This document shows, piece by piece, positions 1 to 5,094 of a DNA stretch of 35,289 nt. Positions within the stretch are counted from its first letter, which is position 1, and each line of letters begins with the position of its first letter. The notes under the pieces were generated by a model, which ran no database searches, was not told where the DNA came from, and saw nothing but the letters and a program-made list of their open reading frames with translations. The DNA is from a virus: IMG/VR virus record IMGVR_UViG_3300006917_000077, positions 1-35,289 of that record. The stretch is one strand, 5' to 3'. A program made the position numbers and the translations under genes.

Positions 1-540
1 ATAACAGAAATCACCGAATGCATTACGAAATCGGGGGTTTTTGATAACCACCCCTTCACCACGGTCGCCAAAGGATGACTTGCCTACTAGCTCATTTATT
101 TGTTCAATCGTAGGACGTTCAAACATGCCGTGATAGGGGACCGTGTCGATACTATATTGCTCACCCACTGCAATAACCTTGTCCGCATCCATAAAATCAT
201 CACCCACTAAAATGTCGAATAGGTAAAATTTGCGATATGCCGTTTCATTGTACGCAATCGTATGCCGAACGAGCCACTCACCATATAAACGATGAGAGGG
301 GTTAGCCATGAGATAGGACACAATACCCTCATGGGTACGGACATAATCGCAAAAACCGTTAAATGAGCCTTCAGTCACGTCATTATTACGAGAACCCATA
401 CGGATCGATCCATCTTCTTCCATCCAAATAGATGTATTAGCACCGTCAACTTTTTCCTGTATATACACAATCCCATCAAGAATACCGTCTGTCTCTTCTT
501 TTCCTAAACGATGTATTTTCTCATATGTACGAAATGGCAT
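1..540 (-). CDS. RNA ligase, Rnl2-like (3' end cut by window edge)
   Basis: ATP-dependent RNA ligase of the T4 Rnl2 nucleotidyltransferase family, which seals 3'-OH/5'-phosphate RNA ends. The first 180 residues are present. Motif I is EKVDGAN with nucleotidyl lysine K30, GSR lies at 49-51, motif III-like LYGEWL at 85-90 and motif IV EGVVIK at 162-167. Motif V lies beyond the window edge. The ATG at 538-540 sits 3 nt after the stop of the previous gene and has no Shine-Dalgarno. In phages such ligases often act with a polynucleotide kinase/phosphatase, and the tail of one is at the other end of this window. The family call is firm; the exact substrate is inferred. Confidence 0.9.
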   Translation of the reverse strand, partial: MPFRTYEKIHRLGKEETDGILDGIVYIQEKVDGANTSIWMEEDGSIRMGSRNNDVTEGSFNGFCDYVRTHEGIVSYLMANPSHRLYGEWLVRHTIAYNETAYRKFYLFDILVGDDFMDADKVIAVGEQYSIDTVPYHGMFERPTIEQINELVGKSSFGDRGEGVVIKNPRFRNAFGDFCY

Positions 541-543
541 AGG

Positions 544-693
544 TCATTTTTTAGAAGTTAAATGCCAGGCACGGCATTGAGGACAGGGATAGATCCGACG
601 GGGAATATCCCGTGCACGTGTTTTTTTATGTAAAAAGTTCTTCATGTACAGCGCGTCAGCTTTGCTGTACTTCTTTTTTAAGCATGGGGACAT
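544..693 (-). CDS. Small zinc-ribbon-like protein, 49 aa
   Basis: A 49-residue basic protein. It has one late CPQC pair (about residues 36-39) followed by WHLTSKK, a pattern common in very small phage proteins. An earlier single Cys is at residue 4. The function is unknown; it may bind metal or nucleic acid. The ATG lies just after the stop of the upstream 48-aa gene (700-702), and the stop is 3 nt before the RNA ligase start, so it is tightly packed in the same unit. A competing ATG 4 nt upstream is in another frame and closes after 13 codons. Confidence 0.6.
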   Translation of the reverse strand: MSPCLKKKYSKADALYMKNFLHKKTRARDIPRRIYPCPQCRAWHLTSKK

Positions 694-699
694 ACATAC

Positions 700-846
700 C
701 TAAGGCGTGAGAAGGTTGTTACACACCGCAACCACTTGAGTGACATCAAGGTCATCTACTCTTTGTTCAAAAATAGTCTCCTTTTTGTCGTATGATTCCT
801 TCGTTGACTCTGCCAAAATCCTTTCAATAGTCACAATATAACGCAT
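700..846 (-). CDS. Hypothetical protein, 48 aa
   Basis: A small protein beginning MRYIVTIERI with a charged middle. It looks soluble, with no membrane segment or Cys pair. I do not recognise it. It fits the gap between its neighbours and ends 7 nt before the next start, and the lack of any other minus-strand frame here supports it. There is no Shine-Dalgarno; the leader is AT-rich. Confidence 0.5.
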   Translation of the reverse strand: MRYIVTIERILAESTKESYDKKETIFEQRVDDLDVTQVVAVCNNLLTP

Positions 847-860
847 AGTGGTAGCGATTA

Positions 861-1004
861 TTATTTATCCATCAACTCATCGAAATATAAATACAAACCT
901 AGCATGGTACCAACAAAGATACCCATACCGATCTGACCAATGATATTCAGGTAGGGGTTAGGAGAGGTCCAAAAGATCAAACCAAGAAACGCTGACAACA
1001 CCAC
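861..1004 (-). CDS. Small membrane protein, 47 aa (GTG start likely)
   Basis: This open frame encodes two hydrophobic stretches joined by a short polar turn (WTSPNPYLN) and ends YFDELMDK, like a small two-helix membrane protein. No ATG is available in frame because a stop closes the frame 12 nt before TGG CGA CAC. The start is therefore taken as one of two GTGs at 999-1004. Hydrophobicity and position in the gene row support it; start and function are uncertain. It follows a 58-bp stretch with no other visible gene. Confidence 0.45.
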   Translation of the reverse strand: MVLSAFLGLIFWTSPNPYLNIIGQIGMGIFVGTMLGLYLYFDELMDK

Positions 1005-1062
1005 AAAGTGTCGCCATTTGTGATGCGTTTACACTGACAATGAAAACATCGCATACATCATT

Positions 1063-1305
1063 TTAAAATGAATCAAGGGGTCTCCAGAACATATACACCA
1101 TTGAGTTGTAACTGACTGCCTTAAAATAACGGAGTTCACGATGAAATTCCTCAGCAGAAAGCTTCCCTTCATCATAGGCGAGTTTTAATGCGTCGAGTCG
1201 TTTCATGCGATAAACATACACCTCACTATTTCGAAAATGAATAATAATGCTGAGCCATAAGACAATCAGGACAACTATTAGTAATATCCCTAATAGTACA
1301 TTCAT
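1063..1305 (-). CDS. Membrane-anchored small protein, 80 aa
   Basis: It has an N-terminal hydrophobic helix (about residues 3-24), then a basic region and the amphipathic stretch ALKLAYDEGKLSAEEFHREL. That stretch resembles the short SHOCT-type helix seen in many small membrane proteins. The role is unknown. It follows the next small membrane gene by 4 nt, so the two are probably co-expressed. No Shine-Dalgarno; the leader is TTAATTCT. Confidence 0.6.
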   Translation of the reverse strand: MNVLLGILLIVVLIVLWLSIIIHFRNSEVYVYRMKRLDALKLAYDEGKLSAEEFHRELRYFKAVSYNSMVYMFWRPLDSF

Positions 1306-1309
1306 AGAA

Positions 1310-1513
1310 TTAACATATTACGTCTTTAAGAGTACATGGATCAATGATATTACCATCCCTACCGTCCTGCGGGAGCGCTGAGCGGTTTTGTACGCCGCTC
1401 TGTGTTGTGGGGCGCGCATGAGCACCAACGAGTAGGGACAGAAATATAACAGTGATAACGAGCAACCCTACAATAAATACGATCATTTCTATTTTGATGT
1501 TTATTTTATCCAT
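1310..1513 (-). CDS. Small single-pass membrane or exported protein, 67 aa
   Basis: Residues 1-8 are polar and basic, and residues 9-30 form one strong hydrophobic helix (MIVFIVGLLVITVIFLSLLV). The rest is a short hydrophilic tail with two Cys (C60 and C67, PCTLKDVIC). It could be a signal-anchored protein with a periplasmic tail. There is no lipobox Cys straight after the helix. Function is unknown. It sits between the 203-aa IPF-tail gene and another membrane protein with gaps of 4-5 nt. Confidence 0.6.
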   Translation of the reverse strand: MDKINIKIEMIVFIVGLLVITVIFLSLLVGAHARPTTQSGVQNRSALPQDGRDGNIIDPCTLKDVIC

Positions 1514-1518
1514 ACGAT

Positions 1519-2130
1519 TTAAAAAGGGATTGTTTCAAGACCCGTTGACTCCCGTTCTTCGACAGGGTCAGGGGTAGCACCGACGATACGACGTGACATG
1601 ACATACTCAACAATACCGTCAATGACGTGGTCAATCTGCGGGGTGATAGCAATAGGCTTCTTTTCAGCGATGAGACCCTTAAGAATCTCAATAGTAACCC
1701 CAAAGCGTACCTTACCGCGTGCTTCTTCCTCGAAGTTGCGTCCACCAGAGGGCGCTGGGGCCACAGGACGGGGTGCTGACGGCGTTTGAGGCGCTGCTTG
1801 CACCGTTTGAGCCTGTACAGGTGCAGTAGCACCACCAGAGGGCAAAGAGACCATATAACGGAGTTTCGTTTTACCATTAACGTAATCGGGGACCATGGTA
1901 ATGATAATAGTGGAGTGCCCTGCATTGATAAAGTGCTGTATTTCACCGTAATGCTCATCCCCATTTATCCAATATGTGTGCTCAACCGCGTTAAACAACA
2001 CATCAGCAGGCCAAGACGGTCCAAACTCGCCTTGTTTGACAGGACCCACCCGTTGGAACGTCACCGTGAGAGGGACATTAGCGTTTGCTTTTAATACGTT
2101 ATTAAACAGAGGTTTGACTTCGTATGCCAT
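1519..2130 (-). CDS. Hypothetical protein with SSB-like C-terminal tip
   Basis: 203 residues in three parts: a beta-rich N-terminal domain (about 1-95), a linker rich in Ala, Pro and Gln (about 97-130), and a helical region. It ends GLETIPF. Bacterial and phage single-stranded DNA-binding proteins typically have an OB-fold, a flexible linker and an acidic tip ending in IPF. The layout and final residues match, but I cannot confirm an OB-fold by eye, and the helical segment between linker and tip is not standard. SSB is therefore a hypothesis. The gene lies in a packed run of early-type genes, 3 nt after the upstream stop. Confidence 0.65.
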   Translation of the reverse strand: MAYEVKPLFNNVLKANANVPLTVTFQRVGPVKQGEFGPSWPADVLFNAVEHTYWINGDEHYGEIQHFINAGHSTIIITMVPDYVNGKTKLRYMVSLPSGGATAPVQAQTVQAAPQTPSAPRPVAPAPSGGRNFEEEARGKVRFGVTIEILKGLIAEKKPIAITPQIDHVIDGIVEYVMSRRIVGATPDPVEERESTGLETIPF

Positions 2131-2133
2131 AGA

Positions 2134-2364
2134 TTAGTGATTACATTTCTTACACTTGTCTTTTTTATCTTGTTCCGCTTTTTCGAGCGTTTGCTCGTAT
2201 GTTCTACATGCAGCCTTTACCACTCGTAACAGATCAGCCTGGGAACGGAACAACTGATACATCATGATCGCCACCTGCTTACCCGTTGCCTCTAACTCAA
2301 CTTTTCCTGTTGTACCCTCTTCGTCAATATCGATACGCATGTACGCACCTGCTTTTTTTTCCAT
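2134..2364 (-). CDS. Hypothetical protein, 76 aa, C-terminal CxxC
   Basis: Starts MEKKAGAYMRIDIDEEG and ends KDKCKKCNH. The middle is helical and charged (ACRTYEQTLEKAEQDK). A second possible start is M9 (MRIDIDEEG), which has a weak AGGTG ribosome site; the first ATG has none. The single CxxC plus His at the end could hold a metal if the protein dimerises. I do not recognise a family. It lies between the 203-aa and 94-aa genes. Confidence 0.55.
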   Translation of the reverse strand: MEKKAGAYMRIDIDEEGTTGKVELEATGKQVAIMMYQLFRSQADLLRVVKAACRTYEQTLEKAEQDKKDKCKKCNH

Positions 2365-2381
2365 AGGGGAGAGATAAATAA

Positions 2382-2666
2382 TTAGTCGTTGTTTTCTTTG
2401 TGTGCGTCATACGCACGCTCACCGTCACATTGACGCTTGTCACAGGCACCACAGCCATCCTCAGGAGTCTCATGACAATCATGATCCTCACCATGCACCG
2501 CTGCATACGTCTCTTCTGCGTCATCACACGCCTCGGTCTCCATACGTTCCTGGAACTCGTCGATCATTCCCATAAGGGAGTCAAGGTGGTCCTGGGCACG
2601 AGCAATGGTGCGCCCTGTGTTAGCGGCCTGGAGCCATAGCTCATCAAGACCCTTTTTCATATTCAT
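2382..2666 (-). CDS. Acidic Cys/His-rich hypothetical protein, 94 aa
   Basis: Starts MNMKKGLDELWL; a longer frame upstream would overlap the zinc-ribbon gene, so it is rejected. The first half looks helical. The second half is acidic and rich in Cys and His (CHETPEDGCGACDKRQCDG), suggesting metal binding. No known family is recognised. It follows the leaderless zinc-ribbon gene by 10 nt and probably shares its promoter. Confidence 0.55.
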   Translation of the reverse strand: MNMKKGLDELWLQAANTGRTIARAQDHLDSLMGMIDEFQERMETEACDDAEETYAAVHGEDHDCHETPEDGCGACDKRQCDGERAYDAHKENND

Positions 2667-2676
2667 ACTTCTATCG

Positions 2677-2814
2677 TTAATTATTAGCTTTTTTAGGGCG
2701 CGGCACGTTGAAGTACGGTGTTTTGCACTTAGGGCACAACCGTACATCAGATTGACGCGGAAACCATCTATGACCACATCGTAAACATTCAATTGTTGTT
2801 GTCTTAACTTTCAT
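2677..2814 (-). CDS. Zinc-ribbon protein, 45 aa, probably leaderless mRNA
   Basis: A 45-residue protein with two Cys pairs, CLRC (residues 10-13) and CPKC (27-30). They are joined by GHRWFPRQSDVRL and followed by YFNVPRPKK. This is the pattern of the small conserved zinc ribbons with a PR-rich tail found in phages, bacteria and archaea, thought to bind DNA or proteins. It is the first gene after a strong terminator and a near-consensus promoter. The -10 box ends only 6 nt before the ATG, so transcription should begin at the start codon itself. Confidence 0.8.
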   Translation of the reverse strand: MKVKTTTIECLRCGHRWFPRQSDVRLCPKCKTPYFNVPRPKKANN

Positions 2815-2820
2815 ACCTAC

Positions 2821-2848
2821 AGTATACCCTATAAGTAAGTTACGTCAA
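2821..2848 (-). promoter_or_regulatory. Sigma70-type promoter for a leaderless transcript
   Basis: On the minus strand TTGACG (2848-2843) and TATACT (2826-2821) are 16 nt apart, close to the sigma70 consensus. The promoter follows an intrinsic terminator and faces the small-gene run. The expected start is at or next to the A of the ATG at 2814. Confidence 0.75.
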
Positions 2849-2854
2849 GTAAGC

Positions 2855-2886
2855 AAAAAGCCCCTAAATCACGGGGAAATAGGGGC
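2855..2886 (-). terminator. Intrinsic terminator after the HNH/tRNA region
   Basis: A perfect 7-bp GC-rich stem (GCCCCTA with TAGGGGC, 2860-2866 and 2880-2886) encloses a 13-nt loop. On the minus strand it is followed at once by TTTTTG. It ends the transcript carrying tRNA-Pro and the HNH gene and insulates the promoter 7 nt downstream. Confidence 0.85.
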
Positions 2887-2907
2887 CTGCAAATAAGTTG
2901 TGCACTA

Positions 2908-2932
2908 TCAGGGTAAAAGGAATCGAACCTAC
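2908..2932 (-). pseudogene. Orphan tRNA 3' half (T-arm and acceptor 3' strand)
   Basis: On the minus strand the T-loop TTCGATT is followed by CCTTT and then TACCCTG plus A. Spacing is exactly that of a tRNA: loop, 5-nt T-stem strand, 7-nt acceptor strand, discriminator base. TACCCTG is a perfect 7/7 complement of the 5' acceptor strand CAGGGTA of the tRNA-Pro gene about 430 bp upstream. The local 5' T-stem strand (GTAGG) fits poorly (3 Watson-Crick pairs of 5), as expected if the original strand was replaced. The HNH gene stop codon lies inside it. Confidence 0.7.
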
Positions 2933-3285
2933 TGATAGCGAGAGTATTCACTTCCTTTATGTTCTTTCCTGTGGCAATTAGCACATAATAGTATGCACTT
3001 TGTTGCTTCTTCTTGAATCTTTTTTACGCTGTAACCATGATTGATGGCGGTGCCTAAACTAAATTCTTTCGTGCGTCCATCTACATGATGAAAATCTAAG
3101 CAAACAGGATCAGTCTCTGTGCATCTTTCACACTTTTTATTGTTTTTTAAGCTTTTTAAAAATTCGAGTGTTCTGATCTTTCTTTCTTTGATTCGTGCTT
3201 GTTTCTTTTCTCTGTTTGCTTCGTACCATTTTTTGTTATAAGCACGATTGTGTTCTAGTTGTTTTTGCTTATCTTTATACGGCAT
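2929..3285 (-). CDS. HNH endonuclease inserted in a tRNA-Pro gene
   Basis: A 118-residue HNH nuclease starting MPYKDKQKQ. It has a long basic N-terminal helix (about 5-45), then CERC, DFHHVDG and CANCHRKEH, giving the zinc-binding Cys pairs and the HNH active-site His residues. A longer frame to 3399 would run through the tRNA and is rejected. The start is 10 nt after the tRNA-Pro 3' end, and the stop codon falls within a second tRNA 3' half. Small HNH proteins of this kind often act as homing enzymes that spread their own gene, which fits the insertion context. Target specificity cannot be read from sequence. Confidence 0.85.
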   Translation of the reverse strand: MPYKDKQKQLEHNRAYNKKWYEANREKKQARIKERKIRTLEFLKSLKNNKKCERCTETDPVCLDFHHVDGRTKEFSLGTAINHGYSVKKIQEEATKCILLCANCHRKEHKGSEYSRYQ

Positions 3286-3295
3286 ATAGTTTTTA

Positions 3296-3366
3296 TCAAG
3301 GTAGGACGAATCGAACGTCCGACTAAAGTATCCAAGACTCCTGTGATGCCACTTCACCATACCCTG
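3296..3366 (-). tRNA. tRNA-Pro (anticodon UGG)
   Basis: Cloverleaf on the minus strand: acceptor CAGGGTA/TACCTTG, D-stem GTGA/TCAC, anticodon stem GGAGT/ACTTT with loop CTTGGAT (anticodon TGG), 4-nt variable loop, T-stem GGACG/CGTCC with loop TTCGATT, discriminator A. C1:G72 and A73 with G35 G36 are proline identity features in bacteria. The acceptor contains a G3:U70 wobble. CCA is not encoded. The gene is directly followed by an HNH gene, and a better-fitting 3' half lies beyond that gene. Confidence 0.88.
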
Positions 3367-3398
3367 TATTACAAAAAGACTCTCCCTTTGTTCCTCCA

Positions 3399-3651
3399 CC
3401 CCTTAAACCAGGGGAATCCGACTACCGCACCACAGACTTGCATACCTAAAAGGGAAATCAGATGCATTGCTGTAGTGCACGGTGAGAGGTGGCCACCCTC
3501 TAAGAGTATTGATCAATCTGTTGCACTGCTTTGATCACTCTGGTATTACGCGAGGCGATCCTTTCGGACCCGCATGCTTGTACGTAATCATTCTGCCCAT
3601 TAAGGCAACCGCATGAGGTTTTTCACAGGCACGTTTTACGTTCTTGCCTGT
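3399..3651 (-). ncRNA. Candidate ornate structured RNA between two tRNA genes
   Basis: No minus-strand gene is visible between the tRNAs. Instead there is a row of stems, listed 5' to 3' on the minus strand: 3651-3645/3631-3625 (7 bp), 3588-3583/3550-3545 (6 bp) enclosing a GNRA hairpin with loop GAAA at 3565-3562, 3541-3531 with 3516-3503 (GATCAA/TTGATC plus AGAGT/ACTCT), 3501-3497/3489-3485 (5 bp), 3478-3470/3435-3427 (9 bp, one GU) enclosing 3466-3462/3443-3439, and 3414-3410/3403-3399 (5 bp). It does not match RNase P, tmRNA or group I/II intron cores by eye. The 3367-3398 remainder is unstructured and ends in a TTTTT run. Function is unknown. Confidence 0.4.
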
Positions 3652-3673
3652 ACACAACGGGGTTTGATGATAA

Positions 3674-3701
3674 ACAAAAAACCCACTGAACTGAGAGGGT
3701 T
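3674..3701 (-). terminator. Intrinsic terminator overlapping a three-way-junction RNA
   Basis: On the minus strand AACCC (3701-3697) pairs with GGGTT (3684-3680), followed by a run of six T. The stem is short (5 bp, 12-nt loop), so it is a modest terminator. Its 5' arm overlaps the 3' strand of an alternative helix, so the two folds exclude each other. Confidence 0.5.
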
Positions 3702-3777
3702 GCAAAGGCCAAACTTATGCCTTGGTGATATGCTCACCTCCCACTCAATTCAAAGGGTTTGAAAGTTTGTTTATGCA
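3692..3777 (-). ncRNA. Candidate small RNA or riboswitch-like attenuator
   Basis: Helix P1 (3747-3740 with 3699-3692, TGAGTGGG/CCCTCTCA, 7 of 8 pairs) encloses P2 (GGTGA/TCACC, 3738-3734 and 3728-3724) and P3 (AAGGC/GCCTT, 3723-3719 and 3709-3705). Junction strands are 1, 0 and 5 nt, a compact three-way junction. A 6-bp hairpin (3763-3758/3754-3749) precedes it. The terminator just downstream competes with P1. An extended -10 promoter lies upstream. No ligand or family is recognised. Confidence 0.4.
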
Positions 3778-3783
3778 ATGGCA

Positions 3784-3792
3784 ACTATAACA
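3784..3792 (-). promoter_or_regulatory. Extended -10 promoter (TGtTATAGT)
   Basis: On the minus strand TG-T-TATAGT lies about 35-43 nt downstream of the tRNA-Met 3' end. No good -35 box is visible, as is common with extended -10 promoters. It would start transcription near 3777, just ahead of the three-way-junction RNA. Confidence 0.4.
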
Positions 3793-3826
3793 TACTTATT
3801 TTTCTTTTGTGTAGTGGATAACTTTA

Positions 3827-3900
3827 TTGCGGGGGTCGGATTCGAACCGACGACCTACTGGATATGAGCCAGCCGAGCTGCCAGACTGCTCTACCCCGCG
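3827..3900 (-). tRNA. Initiator-type tRNA-Met (anticodon CAU)
   Basis: The 74-nt cloverleaf has acceptor CGCGGGG/CCCCGCA, D-stem GAGC/GCTC, anticodon stem GCTGG/CCAGT with loop CTCATAT (anticodon CAT), T-stem GTCGG/CCGAC with loop TTCGAAT, and discriminator A. The unpaired C1-A72 end and A11:U24 pair are marks of bacterial initiator tRNA. The usual three G:C pairs of the anticodon stem are only partly kept (one is U29:A41). CCA is not encoded. The stop codon of the upstream membrane-protein gene lies within its first 10 nt. Confidence 0.92.
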
Positions 3901-4175
3901 TTAAATAACTCCCGTATAGAAAGGAATATAGCACATATTGTGCCTACTGACAAGAATAACCGCCAGATGATTCGTCGCAGGAACTTACCATCCTGCCAGT
4001 AGGTCAATACCTTATCAAACACAGTGATTATAGGGGAGATATCCACTCTTAGCCCCTCAATAGCGTTCGTATTGTTGGTTAAAGCCACCTGCATCGTGTC
4101 AATGCGTTCATGGATAAGTCGGTGGTCGTTGTGGGACTTTTCTATATGGTCCCGTAAAGACACGGTTTCAGGCAT
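3891..4175 (-). CDS. Tail-anchored membrane protein of the lysis region, 94 aa
   Basis: A soluble N-terminal region with coiled-coil character (about 1-60, His- and Asp-rich, e.g. HIEKSHNDHRLIHERID) is followed by one C-terminal hydrophobic helix (about 70-88, IIWRLFLSVGTICAIFL). It lies 1 nt after the two-helix holin-like gene and near the amidase, so a holin, antiholin or spanin-like role is plausible but not shown. Its last codons and TAG stop overlap the 5' end of tRNA-Met, which limits how the CDS end can change. Confidence 0.7.
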   Translation of the reverse strand: MPETVSLRDHIEKSHNDHRLIHERIDTMQVALTNNTNAIEGLRVDISPIITVFDKVLTYWQDGKFLRRIIWRLFLSVGTICAIFLSIRELFNAG

Positions 4176-4176
4176 A

Positions 4177-4386
4177 TCATTTGTTTTCAGGAGGGATATT
4201 TAAGCCCTTTTGGCCGAAATAAAATCCTACGATGAGCGTGGCAAGGCTTGAAAACAACGCAACAAAGGATGTAACGACGTTCGCGTCGTGGATGTTGGTG
4301 AGTACAATGGCCGTCGTAATGACCACCAGGTCCAGCACTATGATCGCAAGAACGAACTTTGTTGCCGAATTTAAAAAGTGTTTCAT
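4177..4386 (-). CDS. Putative holin, 69 aa, two membrane helices
   Basis: Two hydrophobic segments (about residues 10-30 and 38-57) are separated by a short polar turn (TNIHDANVVTS) and followed by a polar tail. Size and topology suit a class II holin, which would let the endolysin reach the cell wall. It lies just downstream of the amidase gene, supporting a lysis role. Holins are too diverse to assign by motif, so the call rests on topology and context. No Shine-Dalgarno; the leader is TTTTAATACT. Confidence 0.65.
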   Translation of the reverse strand: MKHFLNSATKFVLAIIVLDLVVITTAIVLTNIHDANVVTSFVALFSSLATLIVGFYFGQKGLNIPPENK

Positions 4387-4390
4387 AGTA

Positions 4391-4573
4391 TTAAAACTTA
4401 CCCTTTAAGCGTGATTCACGTTTTTTATGACGCCAGGTAAACCACTTACGCTTGATGTTATTACCGATAATGCGCCAGATAAGAGCAGTGTATTCGGTCG
4501 TATGGTTATTATATAAGAGTTTTCGTTGTCCCTGGAAGGGGAGTAACGCCCTCTTTGAGTACGATAGACCCAT
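4391..4573 (-). CDS. Doubtful basic protein between amidase and holin, up to 60 aa
   Basis: This frame overlaps the amidase end by 65 nt and fills the gap to the holin-like gene. The non-overlapping part is strongly basic with aromatic residues (NNIKRKWFTWRHKKRES). It could be a small membrane-active or nucleic-acid-binding peptide. The ATG at 4573 is inside the amidase frame, and no good alternative start or ribosome site is visible. It is listed because the 122-bp gap has no other content. Confidence 0.3.
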   Translation of the reverse strand: MGLSYSKRALLPFQGQRKLLYNNHTTEYTALIWRIIGNNIKRKWFTWRHKKRESRLKGKF

Positions 4574-5093
4574 CAGCTCGTTTGATTGTCTGATCGGGAC
4601 GGTATCGACTCAGGTGTCGGGGGTCCGTAATCTGGTACACAGTGCCGTTGAGCAAGTCAGCAGCCCAGGTATCAGAGAGGTGGTATCCATAACACGACTT
4701 ACGCGCAAACTTACGATGGGGATTGATATGTGCCTTGGTAATCCCGTATTCCTTGGATTTGGCATTTAAAAGCGATTTAAGAGCCTGTACCTGCGCATCC
4801 GTTGGTTTGGTGTCATGACCATCGTCGAACCATCCAGCGAGGCAAATTCCAAGACTGTAGGGGTTCTGTGCGGCAGCATGCCAGCGTATTTCAGAATCCT
4901 TTGCACATTGGATGACTCTGCCTGATGCTTCGATGAAATAATGATAGGTAATGTACCAGCCCAGAGATGACTTCGCAGCACGTGCTCCGCCTCCCCAATC
5001 TTTATCGCGGTGATACCGATCCACCGCTTTTGCGGTGGTGGTATCCCTATCACTGGCCGTGTGATGCACGATGATCTCAGTGATCTTTCGCAT
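4509..5093 (-). CDS. N-acetylmuramoyl-L-alanine amidase (endolysin)
   Basis: A 194-residue amidase of the Amidase_2/PGRP type, which cuts the bond between MurNAc and the stem peptide. Visible parts: IIVHHTASD with zinc ligand H10/H11, GWYITYHYFIEASGRV (45-60), WHAAAQNPYSLGICL (71-85), and INPHRKFARKSC with likely ligands H126 and C134. The remaining 50 residues could bind wall. There is no signal peptide, so release would need the adjacent holin. It lies directly after the virion genes. Confidence 0.92.
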   Translation of the reverse strand: MRKITEIIVHHTASDRDTTTAKAVDRYHRDKDWGGGARAAKSSLGWYITYHYFIEASGRVIQCAKDSEIRWHAAAQNPYSLGICLAGWFDDGHDTKPTDAQVQALKSLLNAKSKEYGITKAHINPHRKFARKSCYGYHLSDTWAADLLNGTVYQITDPRHLSRYRPDQTIKRADGSIVLKEGVTPLPGTTKTLI

Positions 5094-5094
5094 A

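Noticed and set aside
1-60. Frameshift at the end of the RNA ligase
   Set aside because: Recounting the five-G run on the plus strand keeps the reading frame open to the window edge and gives a normal motif IV continuation.
1506-1964. Long minus-strand frame of 152 codons inside the IPF-tail gene
   Set aside because: It is rich in Leu, Arg and Ser, lies wholly within a better protein-like frame and has no start signal; a shadow frame.
2929-3399. Longer 156-codon start for the HNH gene
   Set aside because: The extension runs through the tRNA-Pro cloverleaf; the ATG at 3285 just after the tRNA is the plausible start.
3259-3534. Plus-strand frame across tRNA-Pro and the structured region
   Set aside because: No plus-strand gene is supported anywhere; it crosses a tRNA and RNA stems on the other strand.
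3367-3826. Group I or II intron, RNase P RNA or tmRNA between the tRNAs
   Set aside because: None of the conserved core sequences of these RNAs is visible by eye, and both flanking tRNAs are complete without splicing.
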